DNA of 64,000 nt from Paludibacteraceae bacterium (GCA_016297215.1 JAEDGZ010000002.1:1-64000); one strand, 5' to 3'. Counted from the stretch's first letter, positions 33,036 to 42,609 are shown. The notes: generated from the letters alone by a model not told the origin. Made by a program: numbers and translations.

Positions 33036-36000
33036 ATGAAGAAACGAATAAGCATACTTTTTCTCGCCTTTCTATGGTTGGTCAATATACCGGTAGGTGC
33101 TATTGTGCATACCTATGCCGATCAATCCGTACTCAGCAGCGGGAATTGGGTCAAGATACGAGTACAGCAATCCGGCATATATAAGATGACATACGAAGAG
33201 TTGCGGGAGGCTGGACTCTCTGACCCTGCTAATGTCCGCATTTACGGCTATGGCGGGGCAATGCTCACACAAAATTTTCAAAAGAAACATATCGACGACC
33301 TGCCTGCAGTGGGGTTCTATATGAACAAGGGCGCGGACGGCGTGTTTAACGCTGGCGACTATATTCTCTTCTACGGTCAAGGCACGACCTCGTGGGCATA
33401 CAATGGCGTACAGTTCGTACATACGCGCAACCCCTATTCCGACTACGGGTACTATTTCTTAAGCGACGATGCGGGCGAGCAACGATTGTTGCCTACCGCA
33501 GAGGCACTTGCGGAAGAAGGTGAGGTTAGCATCACTACTTTTCCGAACTATCAAGTGCATGAGTTGGATTCTATCAACCTGCTTGATCCGAGCGGTATGG
33601 ACGGCGGAGGACGAGAGTTCTACGGCGAGATGTTCACTCCTACCAATCCCACCCGTTCTTTCACTTTTTCTACTCCGAACATTGTTACTTCCGAGGCAGT
33701 ATTGTGTAACATCGCAGTGGCAGCTTTATCTGTTCGGAAATCTCAGTTCACTTTCACGCTCAACGGTACGAGCAACATCGTAAAGACCGATTCAGTACCT
33801 ACCAGCGATTTCTACACAAAAGCACAGTTAGGCAGCAATAACACCACCTACCCTGCTGCAGCCGATAAACAGGTAGTTCGTATCTCGTTCTCGAATCCTG
33901 CTTCCGGCGCCAAAGGTTATCTAAATTACATTGAACTGACGGCGACCTGCCAACTCCGTATGGTGGGCAATCAGATGCCTTTCCGCACATCGGCGAACAA
34001 CGGCATGGATATTCCTATGCTGTTCACGTTAAGCAACGCCAATGCCAACACAGAGGTATGGAATATCACTGACAAAGCGAATATCTATCGCATGCCCACT
34101 ACTATTAGCGGAACAACGCTCACCTTTATCGGCAACAACAAGTCTGGTATTCAGGAGTATATTGCGGTTAATACCAATGGTAGCAACTGGCTTACTCCCA
34201 CCGTAGTAGGGCGCATCGGCAATCAGAATGTACACGCGCTGCAAAATATTGACTATGTGATTATCTGCCCTGAGCAGTTTGTAGCGCAAGCCACCCAACT
34301 GGGGCAAGCCCATGAGGAGATAGACGGCGTAACCTGGGCGGTTGTAACCGACCAACAAGCATTCAATGAGTTCTCATCGGGCACTCCCGATGCTACCGCT
34401 TTCCGTTGGGTGATGAAGATGCTCTATGACCGCGCGAACAATGGTAGCAGCATTCAAAAACCGCGTTGGCTCCTGCTTATGGGGGATGGCACCTACGACA
34501 ACCGCAAACTGCGCAGCAATAGTGGCCTAAACACGCTTCTCACATACCAAGCCAAGAACTCCACCGTAGAGACCAAGGCATACGCTACCGATGATTATTT
34601 CGGTTTCCTCGACAACACCGAGGGGGAGAGCGACACCTACGGTCGGATGGATATCGGTGTGGGGCGACTGCCGGTGAACACCGCGGAGCAGGCGCAGCAA
34701 GTGGTAGACAAGACCATACGCTATATGCGCAATGAAGACCTGAGCAAATGGAAAGCGCAACTCATCTTCCTTGCCGATGACGGCGATAACGGTTTACATA
34801 CCCGCGTGGCAGAAGAGGGCTCCGAACGCGTGCGCAAGAAAAACCCCGACTTCGTTGTCAATAAGATATACCTTGACTCTTACCCTCAGGAAATCAACGC
34901 GTCGGGCGAGAGTTATCCGCTGGCAAAGAACAAATTGGATAACCTCTTGCAGAACGGTGCATTGTTCCTCAACTACTCCGGACACGGAAGTTACACCGGT
35001 ATCACGAACGAGGGTATGATGGACATGAAGAGTATCCAGAAAATGACTAATCGAAACCTTGCTTTCTGGATGTTCGCCACCTGCTCATTCGCGCATTTTG
35101 ATTCCGGCAAGTCTTCTGCTGCCGAGGAAGCGGTGCTTAACCCGAATGGTGGGGCGATAGGCGTGCTATCTGCAGGACGCACCGTGTATGCGACGCAGAA
35201 CACCTATATCAACCGCAACTTTTGCGACACTCTCTTTGGTCACAAGGATGTGTATTCCTATGATATGACCGTGGGTGAGGCATGCGCTATCGCCAAGAAC
35301 ATGACGGGCAATGATGAGAACAAAATGCCCTACGTGTTGCTGGGCGACCCCGCTATACGGTTGCTCTATCCCACTGAGTATCAAGTTAAAACTCTTACTA
35401 AAGTAGATACGCTTCGTGCGCTGGATGTGCAACAGATGGAAGGGTATATCTCGGAGAGCACAGGTGATACGGCATCGTGGTTCAACGGGGTAGTGGATAT
35501 CACTATCTATGACAAGATGCAAACTATCACCACGCGGGACAACGATGCGCCGGAAGGCAGCAAACAGTCACTGACCTACAACGACTATCCGAACACTATC
35601 TTTTCCGGTAGTGCGAAAGTAACCAACGGACGCTTTGCGTACACCTTTATGACCCCGAAAGACATCCGTTATAACTACGGCAACGGACGCATTCTCTACT
35701 ATGCCCGCGATGAAGAGAATAGAGCAGAAGGCGTAGGACACTTTGAGGATTTCACGGTAGGCGGCACGGGCTCTATCTTCACGGAAGACAGCATAGGTCC
35801 TGACCTGCACATCTACCTCAATACGCCCGCGTTTGTGGACGGCGGAACCACCTATGAGACTCCGCGTTTCTTTGCCGACATCGAAGATGAACATGGTATC
35901 AACACTGCCGGCGCGGGCATAGGACACGATCTGCTGCTCATCATAGACAACGATGCCAAGCAGACATATGTGCTCAACGAGTTCTTCACTTCGGAGGACG

Positions 36001-36428
36001 GCAGTTACCAAAAGGGGCAGGTTACCTATATGTTATCCGAATTGGAAGATGGTGCACACAGTCTCACTTTCCGCGCGTGGGATTTGCTTAACAACAGTTC
36101 TACCGCATCGCTCAACTTCATTGTATCGAAGGGGGCTGACCCGAATATCTATTCCGTTGTTTCCTATCCCAACCCCGTGCAGGCAACAGGCGTGCTCAAC
36201 CTCACGGTCAACTACGACCAACCCGACCGCGTGATGGAGACGGAAATTCGTATCTTCGACATGTCCGGCAGATTGGTTTGGGAGCAGAAGCAGTCCAACC
36301 CCGACAATGTGCAACTGAACATGAGCGAGATAGGGCTCTACCCGAGCATATACCTATATAATATACGCATGAAGACCGCTGACAGCGGGTACGCTACCGC
36401 CACAGGAAAGATTGTGGTGACGGAATAG
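33036..36428 (+). CDS. porU: type IX secretion system sortase PorU
   Basis: A 1130-residue gingipain-like (C25) cysteine protease that removes the C-terminal signal of type IX cargo at the cell surface and attaches it to A-LPS. It has a signal peptide, an N-terminal beta domain, then the catalytic domain with LLMGDGTYDNR, NYSGHG (His650) and FATCSF (Cys683). The C-terminal 85 residues (SYPNPVQATGVLNLTVNYD..., MSGRLVWE...) form a beta domain like cargo C-terminal domains. Length fits PorU (about 1150). Followed by porV, its partner. Confidence 0.95.
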   Translation: MKKRISILFLAFLWLVNIPVGAIVHTYADQSVLSSGNWVKIRVQQSGIYKMTYEELREAGLSDPANVRIYGYGGAMLTQNFQKKHIDDLPAVGFYMNKGADGVFNAGDYILFYGQGTTSWAYNGVQFVHTRNPYSDYGYYFLSDDAGEQRLLPTAEALAEEGEVSITTFPNYQVHELDSINLLDPSGMDGGGREFYGEMFTPTNPTRSFTFSTPNIVTSEAVLCNIAVAALSVRKSQFTFTLNGTSNIVKTDSVPTSDFYTKAQLGSNNTTYPAAADKQVVRISFSNPASGAKGYLNYIELTATCQLRMVGNQMPFRTSANNGMDIPMLFTLSNANANTEVWNITDKANIYRMPTTISGTTLTFIGNNKSGIQEYIAVNTNGSNWLTPTVVGRIGNQNVHALQNIDYVIICPEQFVAQATQLGQAHEEIDGVTWAVVTDQQAFNEFSSGTPDATAFRWVMKMLYDRANNGSSIQKPRWLLLMGDGTYDNRKLRSNSGLNTLLTYQAKNSTVETKAYATDDYFGFLDNTEGESDTYGRMDIGVGRLPVNTAEQAQQVVDKTIRYMRNEDLSKWKAQLIFLADDGDNGLHTRVAEEGSERVRKKNPDFVVNKIYLDSYPQEINASGESYPLAKNKLDNLLQNGALFLNYSGHGSYTGITNEGMMDMKSIQKMTNRNLAFWMFATCSFAHFDSGKSSAAEEAVLNPNGGAIGVLSAGRTVYATQNTYINRNFCDTLFGHKDVYSYDMTVGEACAIAKNMTGNDENKMPYVLLGDPAIRLLYPTEYQVKTLTKVDTLRALDVQQMEGYISESTGDTASWFNGVVDITIYDKMQTITTRDNDAPEGSKQSLTYNDYPNTIFSGSAKVTNGRFAYTFMTPKDIRYNYGNGRILYYARDEENRAEGVGHFEDFTVGGTGSIFTEDSIGPDLHIYLNTPAFVDGGTTYETPRFFADIEDEHGINTAGAGIGHDLLLIIDNDAKQTYVLNEFFTSEDGSYQKGQVTYMLSELEDGAHSLTFRAWDLLNNSSTASLNFIVSKGADPNIYSVVSYPNPVQATGVLNLTVNYDQPDRVMETEIRIFDMSGRLVWEQKQSNPDNVQLNMSEIGLYPSIYLYNIRMKTADSGYATATGKIVVTE

Positions 36429-36445
36429 TGGTCAGTGGGTAGTGG
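36429..36445 (+). repeat. GGTCAGTG/GGTAGTG words after porU
   Basis: AGTGGTCAGTGGGTAGTGGG, degenerate heptamers of the family found in nadD. Confidence 0.7.
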
Positions 36446-36514
36446 GTAGTGCAAGCCCAAACGGGGCGACCTAACTAATTCTCAGCATACTCAGACTGCT
36501 AAGAGCATGAGTCT

Positions 36515-36543
36515 CATAATTCATAATTCATAATTCATAATTA
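36515..36543 (+). repeat. heptamer array AATTCAT before porV
   Basis: Four units of AATTCAT. Further AATTGTA and AATCGTA words follow up to the porV start. No promoter match is visible, so porV is probably read from porU. Confidence 0.85.
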
Positions 36544-36625
36544 CGCAAGCGTCGCCTATGAAGCATATCTAAGGTAATTGTAAATTGTAATTCGTAAATC
36601 GTAAATTCAAAAGATTGTCAAATAT

Positions 36626-37834
36626 ATGAAAAAGATTCTTTTATCCGTTGTCGCAGCCGCATTGTTTGCTACTAACTTATGGGCTGAAGATAAACTTGAC
36701 CAAACCATGAACCCCCTTATCACCTCCATGCCTTCGCTCAGCATCGCCCCTGATGCTCGCTCCGCAGGTATGGGCGACTTAGGTGTGGCTACCGATGCAG
36801 ACCTCAACTCGCAGTATTGGAACCCCGCCAAGTTTGCCTTCATGCAAAGCGCAGGCGGTATCACGGCGAACTACACCCCTTGGTTGCGCAAGTTGGGTGT
36901 TACTGACATTGACCTTGCGCACCTGGAAGGTTACTACAACTTCGGCGACCGCGCCGGCGGTATCGGTGCTTCGTTCACCTATTTCTCGATGGGTGATGTG
37001 CAACTCACGGGTGCCAACAACGAGGACTACGGCACATGTCGCCCCAATGAGTGGGCACTCGACCTCTCCTACTATCGTAAGTTGCACGAGTATGTGAGTA
37101 TGGCAGTGGCACTGCGCTTTATGTACTCCGACCTCAACAACGGCATGAACATGTCGGGTACAGGCTACGACAACAACATGCACGCTGCATGGACGATGGC
37201 GGCAGACATTGCACTCTATTACCACCAGCCTATTCAGATTCCGATGGGAACGAGTTATTTCTCGTTAGGTCTGAACTTGAGCAACCTCGGTGGTAAGATG
37301 ACTTACGACGAGGTAACGCGCAACTTTATCCCTGCTACCCTACGTATAGGTGCGAACTACGAGTTGCCCTTTGACAAGTACAATAGCCTGACTTTCAGCC
37401 TCCAAGCAGACAAGATGATGGTGCCGTCGCGCAAGTCGAAATTCACAGAAGGTTTTGACCCCGAAAAAGAGAGCACATGGCAGATGTCGCAGGATGCCTA
37501 TTCTGATTTATCTTCCGTGAAAGGTATCTTCCAATCGTTCGCTGATGCGCCGCGCGGAGCCAAAGAGGAGTTTCAGGAAGTTCGCTGGGGCGCAGGTCTG
37601 GAATACTCCTACAACAAGCAGTTCTTTGCCCGCTTCGGTTATAGTTACGAGAATTTCTACAAAGGTAACCGCAACTACCTGACTGTGGGTGCTGGTTTCC
37701 ACCTCTCCATTTTCTCATTGGACGTGGCTTACTGCATTGGTTTGGCAGCCTCCAACCCGCTTGACCAGACCATGCGCTTCACTGTGGGCTTCGACCTCGC
37801 AGGCATCAAAGACCTCGTGAACAACAGACGATAA
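36626..37834 (+). CDS. porV: type IX secretion system outer membrane channel protein PorV
   Basis: A 402-residue outer-membrane barrel of the FadL-like fold (also called LptO). Signal peptide MKKILLSVVAAALFATNLWA, then MPSLSIAPDARSAGMGDLGVATDADLNSQYWNPAKFAF, a strong family signature, and the C-terminal MRFTVGFDLAGIKDLVNNRR. PorV carries cargo from the translocon to PorU. Three nucleotides separate it from ispF, so the operon continues. Confidence 0.95.
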   Translation: MKKILLSVVAAALFATNLWAEDKLDQTMNPLITSMPSLSIAPDARSAGMGDLGVATDADLNSQYWNPAKFAFMQSAGGITANYTPWLRKLGVTDIDLAHLEGYYNFGDRAGGIGASFTYFSMGDVQLTGANNEDYGTCRPNEWALDLSYYRKLHEYVSMAVALRFMYSDLNNGMNMSGTGYDNNMHAAWTMAADIALYYHQPIQIPMGTSYFSLGLNLSNLGGKMTYDEVTRNFIPATLRIGANYELPFDKYNSLTFSLQADKMMVPSRKSKFTEGFDPEKESTWQMSQDAYSDLSSVKGIFQSFADAPRGAKEEFQEVRWGAGLEYSYNKQFFARFGYSYENFYKGNRNYLTVGAGFHLSIFSLDVAYCIGLAASNPLDQTMRFTVGFDLAGIKDLVNNRR

Positions 37835-37837
37835 GAT

Positions 37838-38308
37838 ATGCGAATAGGATTCGGATATGATGTGCATCAGTTCACCCCCGACCGCAAGTTGTGGTTGGGG
37901 GGAATTGTAATACCCTCGGAGCGCGGACTGCTCGGTCATTCCGATGCTGATGTGCTGATTCATGCGCTCTGCGATGCCATCCTCGGTGCCGCCAACATGC
38001 GCGACATAGGCTACCACTTCCCCGATACCAAAGGCAATGAATACGAGGGTATCGACTCGAAGATACTCCTCCGCCGCGTGATGGAGATGGTGCGCGAGAA
38101 AGGGTACGAGTTCGGCAACTGCGACTGCACCATCTGCGCACAATCGCCGAAACTCAATCCACATATCCCCGCCATGCAAGCCTGCTTGGCAGAGGTGATG
38201 GGCGTAGAGCCGGACTCCGTCAGTATCAAAGCCACCACCACAGAGCACCTCGGCTTTGTCGGTAGAGAAGAAGGCATCGCCGCCTACGCGGTGGTGCTCT
38301 TGGTGTAG
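37838..38308 (+). CDS. ispF: 2-C-methyl-D-erythritol 2,4-cyclodiphosphate synthase
   Basis: A 156-residue enzyme of the MEP isoprenoid pathway. It begins MRIGFGYDVHQF with the metal-binding Asp and His, has GLLGHSDADVLIHALCDAILGAA, and ends TTEHLGFVGREEGIAAYAVVLL. The order porU-porV-ispF is also that of P. gingivalis. Confidence 0.96.
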   Translation: MRIGFGYDVHQFTPDRKLWLGGIVIPSERGLLGHSDADVLIHALCDAILGAANMRDIGYHFPDTKGNEYEGIDSKILLRRVMEMVREKGYEFGNCDCTICAQSPKLNPHIPAMQACLAEVMGVEPDSVSIKATTTEHLGFVGREEGIAAYAVVLLV

Positions 38309-38312
38309 AACA

Positions 38313-38342
38313 CCATGAAGGTGCGGTCTCCAGGCCGCACCC
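38313..38342. repeat. palindromic element B, intergenic
   Basis: GGTGCGGTCTCCAGGCCGCA between ispF and the next gene, preceded by CCATGAA as in other copies. It supplies an ATG (38315) with a spurious frame. Confidence 0.85.
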
Positions 38343-38351
38343 AAAGAGAAT

Positions 38352-38732
38352 ATGAAAAAACAACTATTGTTCATACTACTAACATTCTTCCCCGTTTGCG
38401 TCTTTGCACAGCAGTCTGTCATCGAGCAGATAATAGCCGATGTGCAAGCCATGGGCGGGAGTCCGGAGGTAGAGATAGAAGAAGGCGCATACGCCAAGGT
38501 GCGGTTGGCAGACAGTTGCTATCTCGAGACCTACCACTACGGCGACAGTATCTTGCTCGTACAAACGGTCTGCGCCCCGCTGTGCTCCTCTGTCGCACAG
38601 ATGTACGATAGCCATTGGACCCTACTCCACCCCGTCCCCGCCCCCGAAGCCTACACCCTTCCCCAAGCCATCATCAACAGAAACGGCACCATCTGCTGGC
38701 AAGAAAACTATAAAGAGGAGGAATTTAATTAG
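38352..38732 (+). CDS. small secreted protein of unknown function
   Basis: A 126-residue protein with a signal peptide (FFPVCVFAQ). The mature part has a Cys pair in CAPLCSS and no family I recognise. It lies in the same direction 43 nt after ispF, with an intervening B element. A role in the envelope is all that can be said. Confidence 0.75.
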   Translation: MKKQLLFILLTFFPVCVFAQQSVIEQIIADVQAMGGSPEVEIEEGAYAKVRLADSCYLETYHYGDSILLVQTVCAPLCSSVAQMYDSHWTLLHPVPAPEAYTLPQAIINRNGTICWQENYKEEEFN

Positions 38733-38781
38733 GAATTAGGAATTAAGAGGGATTGATACCTTGTGGTAATTCGGTGTTTTT

Positions 38782-39333
38782 ATGGAACTTCCTATCTATT
38801 TAATCGGTTATATGGGTGCCGGCAAGACCACAGCAGGCAAGTTGCTGGCGGATAAGTTGGGCTGGCACTTCGTAGATTTGGACAATGCTTTCCACGAGAT
38901 ACACGGCTATTCCACCGCCGACTATATTCGGCAGTTCGGCATAGAGGAGTTTCGCCATAAGGAGAAATACGTGGTGGAGGATTTGGCGGAATTGCCCTAC
39001 GAGCATGTGATTTACGCAACCGGCGGCGGCTACCCCTGCTGGGAAGACAACATGGAATGTCTCAAAGAGTTAGGCACCAGCATCTACCTTCGTTGGCACC
39101 CCAAGCATTTGGCAAAGCGGCTTATGCTCACCGACTTATCCCTTCGCCCTGTCTTGCAGGGGCATACGGAAGAAGAGTTGCTCGCCTTCATCACGCCGCA
39201 CTTAGAAGCCCGCGAGCCCTACTACTTACAAGCAGACTATGTGGTAGATGCACCTGTGGGCGACACCATCGCCGAAGAAGATGATGAGCATTTGGCGCAA
39301 ATATTATATAAACTGATAAACAAAGAAAAATGA
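38782..39333 (+). CDS. aroK: shikimate kinase
   Basis: A 183-residue kinase of aromatic amino acid synthesis. P-loop GYMGAGKTT at residues 9-17, the shikimate-binding DLDNAF near residue 33, and the GGGYPC loop where GGG(A/I) is usual. Its TGA stop overlaps the sufE start (ATGATGA), so the two are coupled. Confidence 0.92.
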   Translation: MELPIYLIGYMGAGKTTAGKLLADKLGWHFVDLDNAFHEIHGYSTADYIRQFGIEEFRHKEKYVVEDLAELPYEHVIYATGGGYPCWEDNMECLKELGTSIYLRWHPKHLAKRLMLTDLSLRPVLQGHTEEELLAFITPHLEAREPYYLQADYVVDAPVGDTIAEEDDEHLAQILYKLINKEK

Positions 39334-39755
39334 TGACTATCAACGAGATACAAGATGAGATTATTGAAGAGTTCAGTAGCTTTGACGATTGGATGGATCG
39401 CTATTCACTGCTGATTGATTACGGAAACGGGTTAGAGCCGTTTCCCGAAGAAGCCCGTACGGAGCAGAACTTGATAGACGGCTGCCAGTCGAAAGTATGG
39501 TTCACTGCCCGCGTGGAAAACGGGAAGATTATCTACCAAGGCGACTCGGACGCCATATTGGTAAAAGGCATCGTGGCGTTGCTTATCCACGTGCTAAGCG
39601 GGCATACGGCGAAAGAGATAATGGATGCTGACCTCTACTTCATTGACCGCATCAGCCTGCGCGAGCACCTCTCCCCCACCCGCAGCAACGGTCTCGTAGC
39701 CATGCTCAAGCAAATGCGTGAATACGCCCTCGCCTTCCAAGCAATGGGACAATAA
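39330..39755 (+). CDS. sufE: SufE family Fe-S assembly protein
   Basis: A 141-residue sulfur acceptor that takes sulfane sulfur from the cysteine desulfurase SufS. The active Cys lies in IDGCQSKVW (about residue 51), and the family pattern FSSFDDWMDRYSLLIDYGN leads. Two ATGs in tandem open the frame; either may be used. Confidence 0.93.
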   Translation: MMTINEIQDEIIEEFSSFDDWMDRYSLLIDYGNGLEPFPEEARTEQNLIDGCQSKVWFTARVENGKIIYQGDSDAILVKGIVALLIHVLSGHTAKEIMDADLYFIDRISLREHLSPTRSNGLVAMLKQMREYALAFQAMGQ

Positions 39756-39769
39756 CGGATACTTCTCAA

Positions 39770-39905
39770 CAAAAATTTTCAAAAAATGTCCAAAGATGTT
39801 TTCGTTAACGTATAATTATCGTGTAATTAATCATTAATTCATGACCAAAAACCAAATTAGTCTTTGACTGCTGAAATAGGAAAGCTTATATCGAACTCAC
39901 GTTAT
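39770..39905 (+). repeat. dispersed AT-rich repeat D
   Basis: Near full-length copy: CAACAAAAATTTTC, AAATGTCCAAAGAT, TATAATTATCGTGTAATTAA, TCATTAATTCAT, CCAAAAACCAAATTAG, TTTGACTGCTGAAA, CTTATATCGAACTCAC in this order. Confidence 0.85.
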
Positions 39906-39964
39906 TGTATATCTTTTGAATGTTCATAATTTTCGGGGAGGGGATAAACAGGTTTTAAGTCAAA

Positions 39965-40008
39965 ACAAAAAACTCCCGTAGTCGTTATGTGCTACGGGAG
40001 TTTTTTAT
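39965..40008. terminator. bidirectional intrinsic terminator
   Basis: Perfect stem ACTCCCGTAG / CTACGGGAGT (39972-40001) with a T tract on the right and an A tract on the left. It lies between the convergent sufE and WG-repeat genes and can serve both. Confidence 0.9.
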
Positions 40009-40110
40009 GCGCTCAATCATTCGCGATTGATGCTATATCTCGGGTGTGTTGTGTGGGTTGTGGTTATGGTGGGGTGAGTGTGTTGGTGGCAACCCTGCCA
40101 CTAACTACGA

Positions 40111-41238
40111 TTACAGGTTGCGAGAATCAAAATGGATAGTTTGCTCTACCAGGTTCTTTATGCGCTCTTGACGAGATACTTTCTTGGCAGGCGCATCCCA
40201 TGAGGAGTAACTTACAGTCCATTGATAAGCCACCTTATAGTCTTTATCAACGTACTTGTACATCAAATCTCCGTTATTTTGCTCAGAACCTATCAGAATT
40301 AGACCATTGTGCATTACTGTTGCAAAATATTCGTCCTTGGGAAGCGTCATAACGATGTTTCCTTTGGTATCAATAAGGCGCTCTACATCACCTTGGTAAA
40401 CCACTGCATAGCCCTGGTAAAAGGGAGTAAGGTCATCATAGATAGTTGCAATCTTTATATCACCACTCTTGTTGATATATCCCCACTTATCGTTATTAAT
40501 ACATACAGGAATAAGGTCATTGTCATACATGTATCCAATTCCATAGTAGATAGGTTGCGCTACAATCTTTCCGCCAGCATTCATAAGACCCACTCTATCG
40601 TTTTGAGTAAACGCAATTAGACCATGTCCTCTGGGGCGCAAATAGTCGTATGTGGGTTGGATTACATAATTGCCCTTCGTATCAATAGCACCATATTTGC
40701 TACCTATACAAACTACAGCTACACCGCCTTCGAATTGATAACAGCCATCATATATAGGTGTAATCTTGTTCTCACCTTTGGCATTCACGTAGCCCCATTT
40801 GTCATTAGCAGTAAATCGTGCGGCTACCAAACCATTTTCCGACATTTCCCCCATATCATAATACATCGGTTGGCACGAGAAGTCGAAAGAGGTAGTCATA
40901 AGTCCACACAAATCATTCATCTCAACGAGTGAGTAGTTATAAAAGAACTGTTCAGCATCATCAAAAGTTGCCTGCTGCATTTTCCCTTTGGTGTCGATAA
41001 AAACAGGTGTATTACTACCTTCCATCCATACAAGCGCATAACCGCACGAGAAAGTGCTTACAGATTCGTACATAGGAGTAATAACCATGTTACCCTTTGC
41101 ATTAATGTATCCCCAATAGTCGCCACTCATGGCAGGCCACAACTTAGTGGTATCGGTTTCGGGAGTTTGGGTGTCCTTGCAACCCACAAATGCTACCGCC
41201 ACAGCAAGCAGTGCAACATAGAGAAATGACTTTTTCAT
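40111..41238 (-). CDS. WG-repeat lipoprotein
   Basis: About 375 residues from the second ATG (41238), which gives a lipoprotein signal with lipobox AFVGC. The mature part contains a series of WG beta repeats (WGYINAKGNMVITPMYESV, WGYVNAKGENKITPIYDG, WGYINKSGDIKIATIYDD), about 45 residues apart with half-repeats between. The function of WG repeats is unknown; they probably bind ligands or partners at the cell surface. Base composition is AT-richer than the neighbours. Confidence 0.88.
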   Translation of the reverse strand: MKKSFLYVALLAVAVAFVGCKDTQTPETDTTKLWPAMSGDYWGYINAKGNMVITPMYESVSTFSCGYALVWMEGSNTPVFIDTKGKMQQATFDDAEQFFYNYSLVEMNDLCGLMTTSFDFSCQPMYYDMGEMSENGLVAARFTANDKWGYVNAKGENKITPIYDGCYQFEGGVAVVCIGSKYGAIDTKGNYVIQPTYDYLRPRGHGLIAFTQNDRVGLMNAGGKIVAQPIYYGIGYMYDNDLIPVCINNDKWGYINKSGDIKIATIYDDLTPFYQGYAVVYQGDVERLIDTKGNIVMTLPKDEYFATVMHNGLILIGSEQNNGDLMYKYVDKDYKVAYQWTVSYSSWDAPAKKVSRQERIKNLVEQTIHFDSRNL

Positions 41239-41359
41239 AAACATAAAAAATTAGAAATTGATAAATATTGATTATTAGGTTAAGCTATTTAAGAGTTGGT
41301 CGTTATACAAATTCGCCTTACACGCTATGGAAAATATCAGGTATTGTTGTATTTCGCTG

Positions 41360-41390
41360 CAAAAGTAGTAACTTTTTTTGACATATGCAA
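41360..41390 (-). promoter_or_regulatory. Bacteroidetes-type promoter for the WG-repeat gene
   Basis: On the minus strand TTG (41388-41390), 20-nt spacer, TACTTTTG (41360-41367). The leader is about 115 nt. Confidence 0.75.
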
Positions 41391-41616
41391 ATAAAAATAT
41401 ATTTTGTACGAAGAAATAGGGATAATTCGTTTTTTGTGGTATGCCGTAGTCATATGTTACCATAAGTAAATAGGATAATATGTGCGAAAATGAAAATCAA
41501 GCCTTCAATCATCCAATAAGTTTTACTAAAATCTTATCTCTAATTCGCATTATTTAATAAAAACAGTACGATTATTAAGAAAGGCGTAGTTTCTTTGGGG
41601 AAAGTGCGTCTTTTGT

Positions 41617-41647
41617 TTGCGTATGTGAAATAAAAGCAGTACTTTTG
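41617..41647 (+). promoter_or_regulatory. Bacteroidetes-type promoter upstream of the TetR gene
   Basis: TTG at 41617-41619, 20-nt spacer, TACTTTTG at 41640-41647. The leader to the tetR start is about 250 nt and contains the palindrome at 41657 and a D repeat. Confidence 0.75.
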
Positions 41648-41656
41648 CGCAACATT

Positions 41657-41682
41657 TGTTGTATAACTATTGTTATACAACA
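41657..41682. promoter_or_regulatory. probable TetR operator
   Basis: Perfect 11-bp inverted arms TGTTGTATAAC / GTTATACAACA with a 4-bp centre, placed about 10 nt after the -7 box, i.e. over the expected transcription start. Bound repressor would block RNA polymerase. Confidence 0.75.
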
Positions 41683-41751
41683 CACATTACACAATTATCA
41701 TTTACTTGACGCGAACTCGAAATATACTTCTAATAAACACAACTACCACGT

Positions 41752-41890
41752 TTTTTCAACAAAAATTTCCAAAAATTGTCCAAATATTTTTTTCTTTAAT
41801 ATGTAATTTTCGTGTAATTAATCATTAATTCATTTTCAAAAACACGATTAGTTTTTGACTGCTGAAAGTATTCGATTATATTAACTTCAC
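41752..41890 (+). repeat. dispersed AT-rich repeat D in the tetR leader
   Basis: CAACAAAAATTTCCAAAAAT, TGTCCAAATATTTTTTTC, GTGTAATTAATCATTAATTC, AAAACACGATTAG, TTTGACTGCTGAAAGTAT. It lies between promoter/operator and start codon. Confidence 0.85.
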
Positions 41891-41902
41891 AATAATTGTA
41901 GT

Positions 41903-42514
41903 ATGCCACGGAAGGTTCAGTACAGCCGCGAGATGATTATAGATGCGGCGATAGAGATGGTGCGCGAGAAAGGCTATGAGAGCATTAACGCACGGGATTT
42001 AGGTGCATGGTTGGGGTGCTCGTCGCGTCCGCTCTTTACCGCGTTTAAGAACATGGAGGAACTCATCAACGCCACCCGCGCGGAAGCATGCAATCGCTTT
42101 CTGCAAGAGGTGCTGGTGGAGACGCCCGTTTGGCAGGAAGAACACTCTGCGGCGACAGAACAGGGTGCTCGTAGCCTGCAGACAGCCACGTCTTCGACCC
42201 GCGACTTTGGATTTAATATCGTACGGTTTGCCCGCCAAGAGCCGAATCTGTACAACTTCATCCACTGGGGCGGAGGTATCATGCCCGATGTTGCGCACCT
42301 GAGCAAGATAATGAGCGGTCGCTATGCGACAGAGTTCGGACTGACGATAGCAGAAGCAGAGGGACTTTTTCAGCAGATGATGCTTTTCAGTTTGGGACTA
42401 TGCTCCATGATTACCTACAAGGTGAAGGTGTTCACGGAAGAAGAGATAGCCTCGCTGCTGAAACAACAATTTGTTGCCAACTTACAGTATATCAAAGAAC
42501 ATGCGAAGGACTGA
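41903..42514 (+). CDS. TetR/AcrR family transcriptional regulator
   Basis: A 203-residue repressor. The HTH occupies about residues 8-55 (MIIDAAIEMVREKGYESINARDLGAWLGCSSRPLFTAFKNMEEL), and the C-terminal domain would bind an unknown ligand. The palindrome at 41657-41682 is its likely operator, which implies self-control. The following barrel gene starts 115 nt later and may be a target or co-transcribed. Residues about 82-98 (SAATEQGARSLQTATSSTRD) look like a low-complexity insertion. Confidence 0.9.
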   Translation: MPRKVQYSREMIIDAAIEMVREKGYESINARDLGAWLGCSSRPLFTAFKNMEELINATRAEACNRFLQEVLVETPVWQEEHSAATEQGARSLQTATSSTRDFGFNIVRFARQEPNLYNFIHWGGGIMPDVAHLSKIMSGRYATEFGLTIAEAEGLFQQMMLFSLGLCSMITYKVKVFTEEEIASLLKQQFVANLQYIKEHAKD

Positions 42515-42576
42515 AAGACGGATTATAACCTCTGAGTAACAAAAGCAGTTGTTTGCATCGAAATCGTTAGGGTGAT

Positions 42577-42609
42577 AACCTAATAATAACCTAATAATAG
42601 CCTAATATA
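42577..42609 (+). repeat. 11-bp tandem repeat AACCTAATAAT
   Basis: Two perfect units and one variant (AGCCTAATATA) before the barrel gene. The period equals that of ATCACTAACTA but the word differs. Confidence 0.8.

Noticed and set aside
38315..38611. Open frame MKVRSPGRTQ... starting in the B element
   Set aside because: It overlaps the better gene at 38352, which has a signal peptide; the ATG comes from the repeat.
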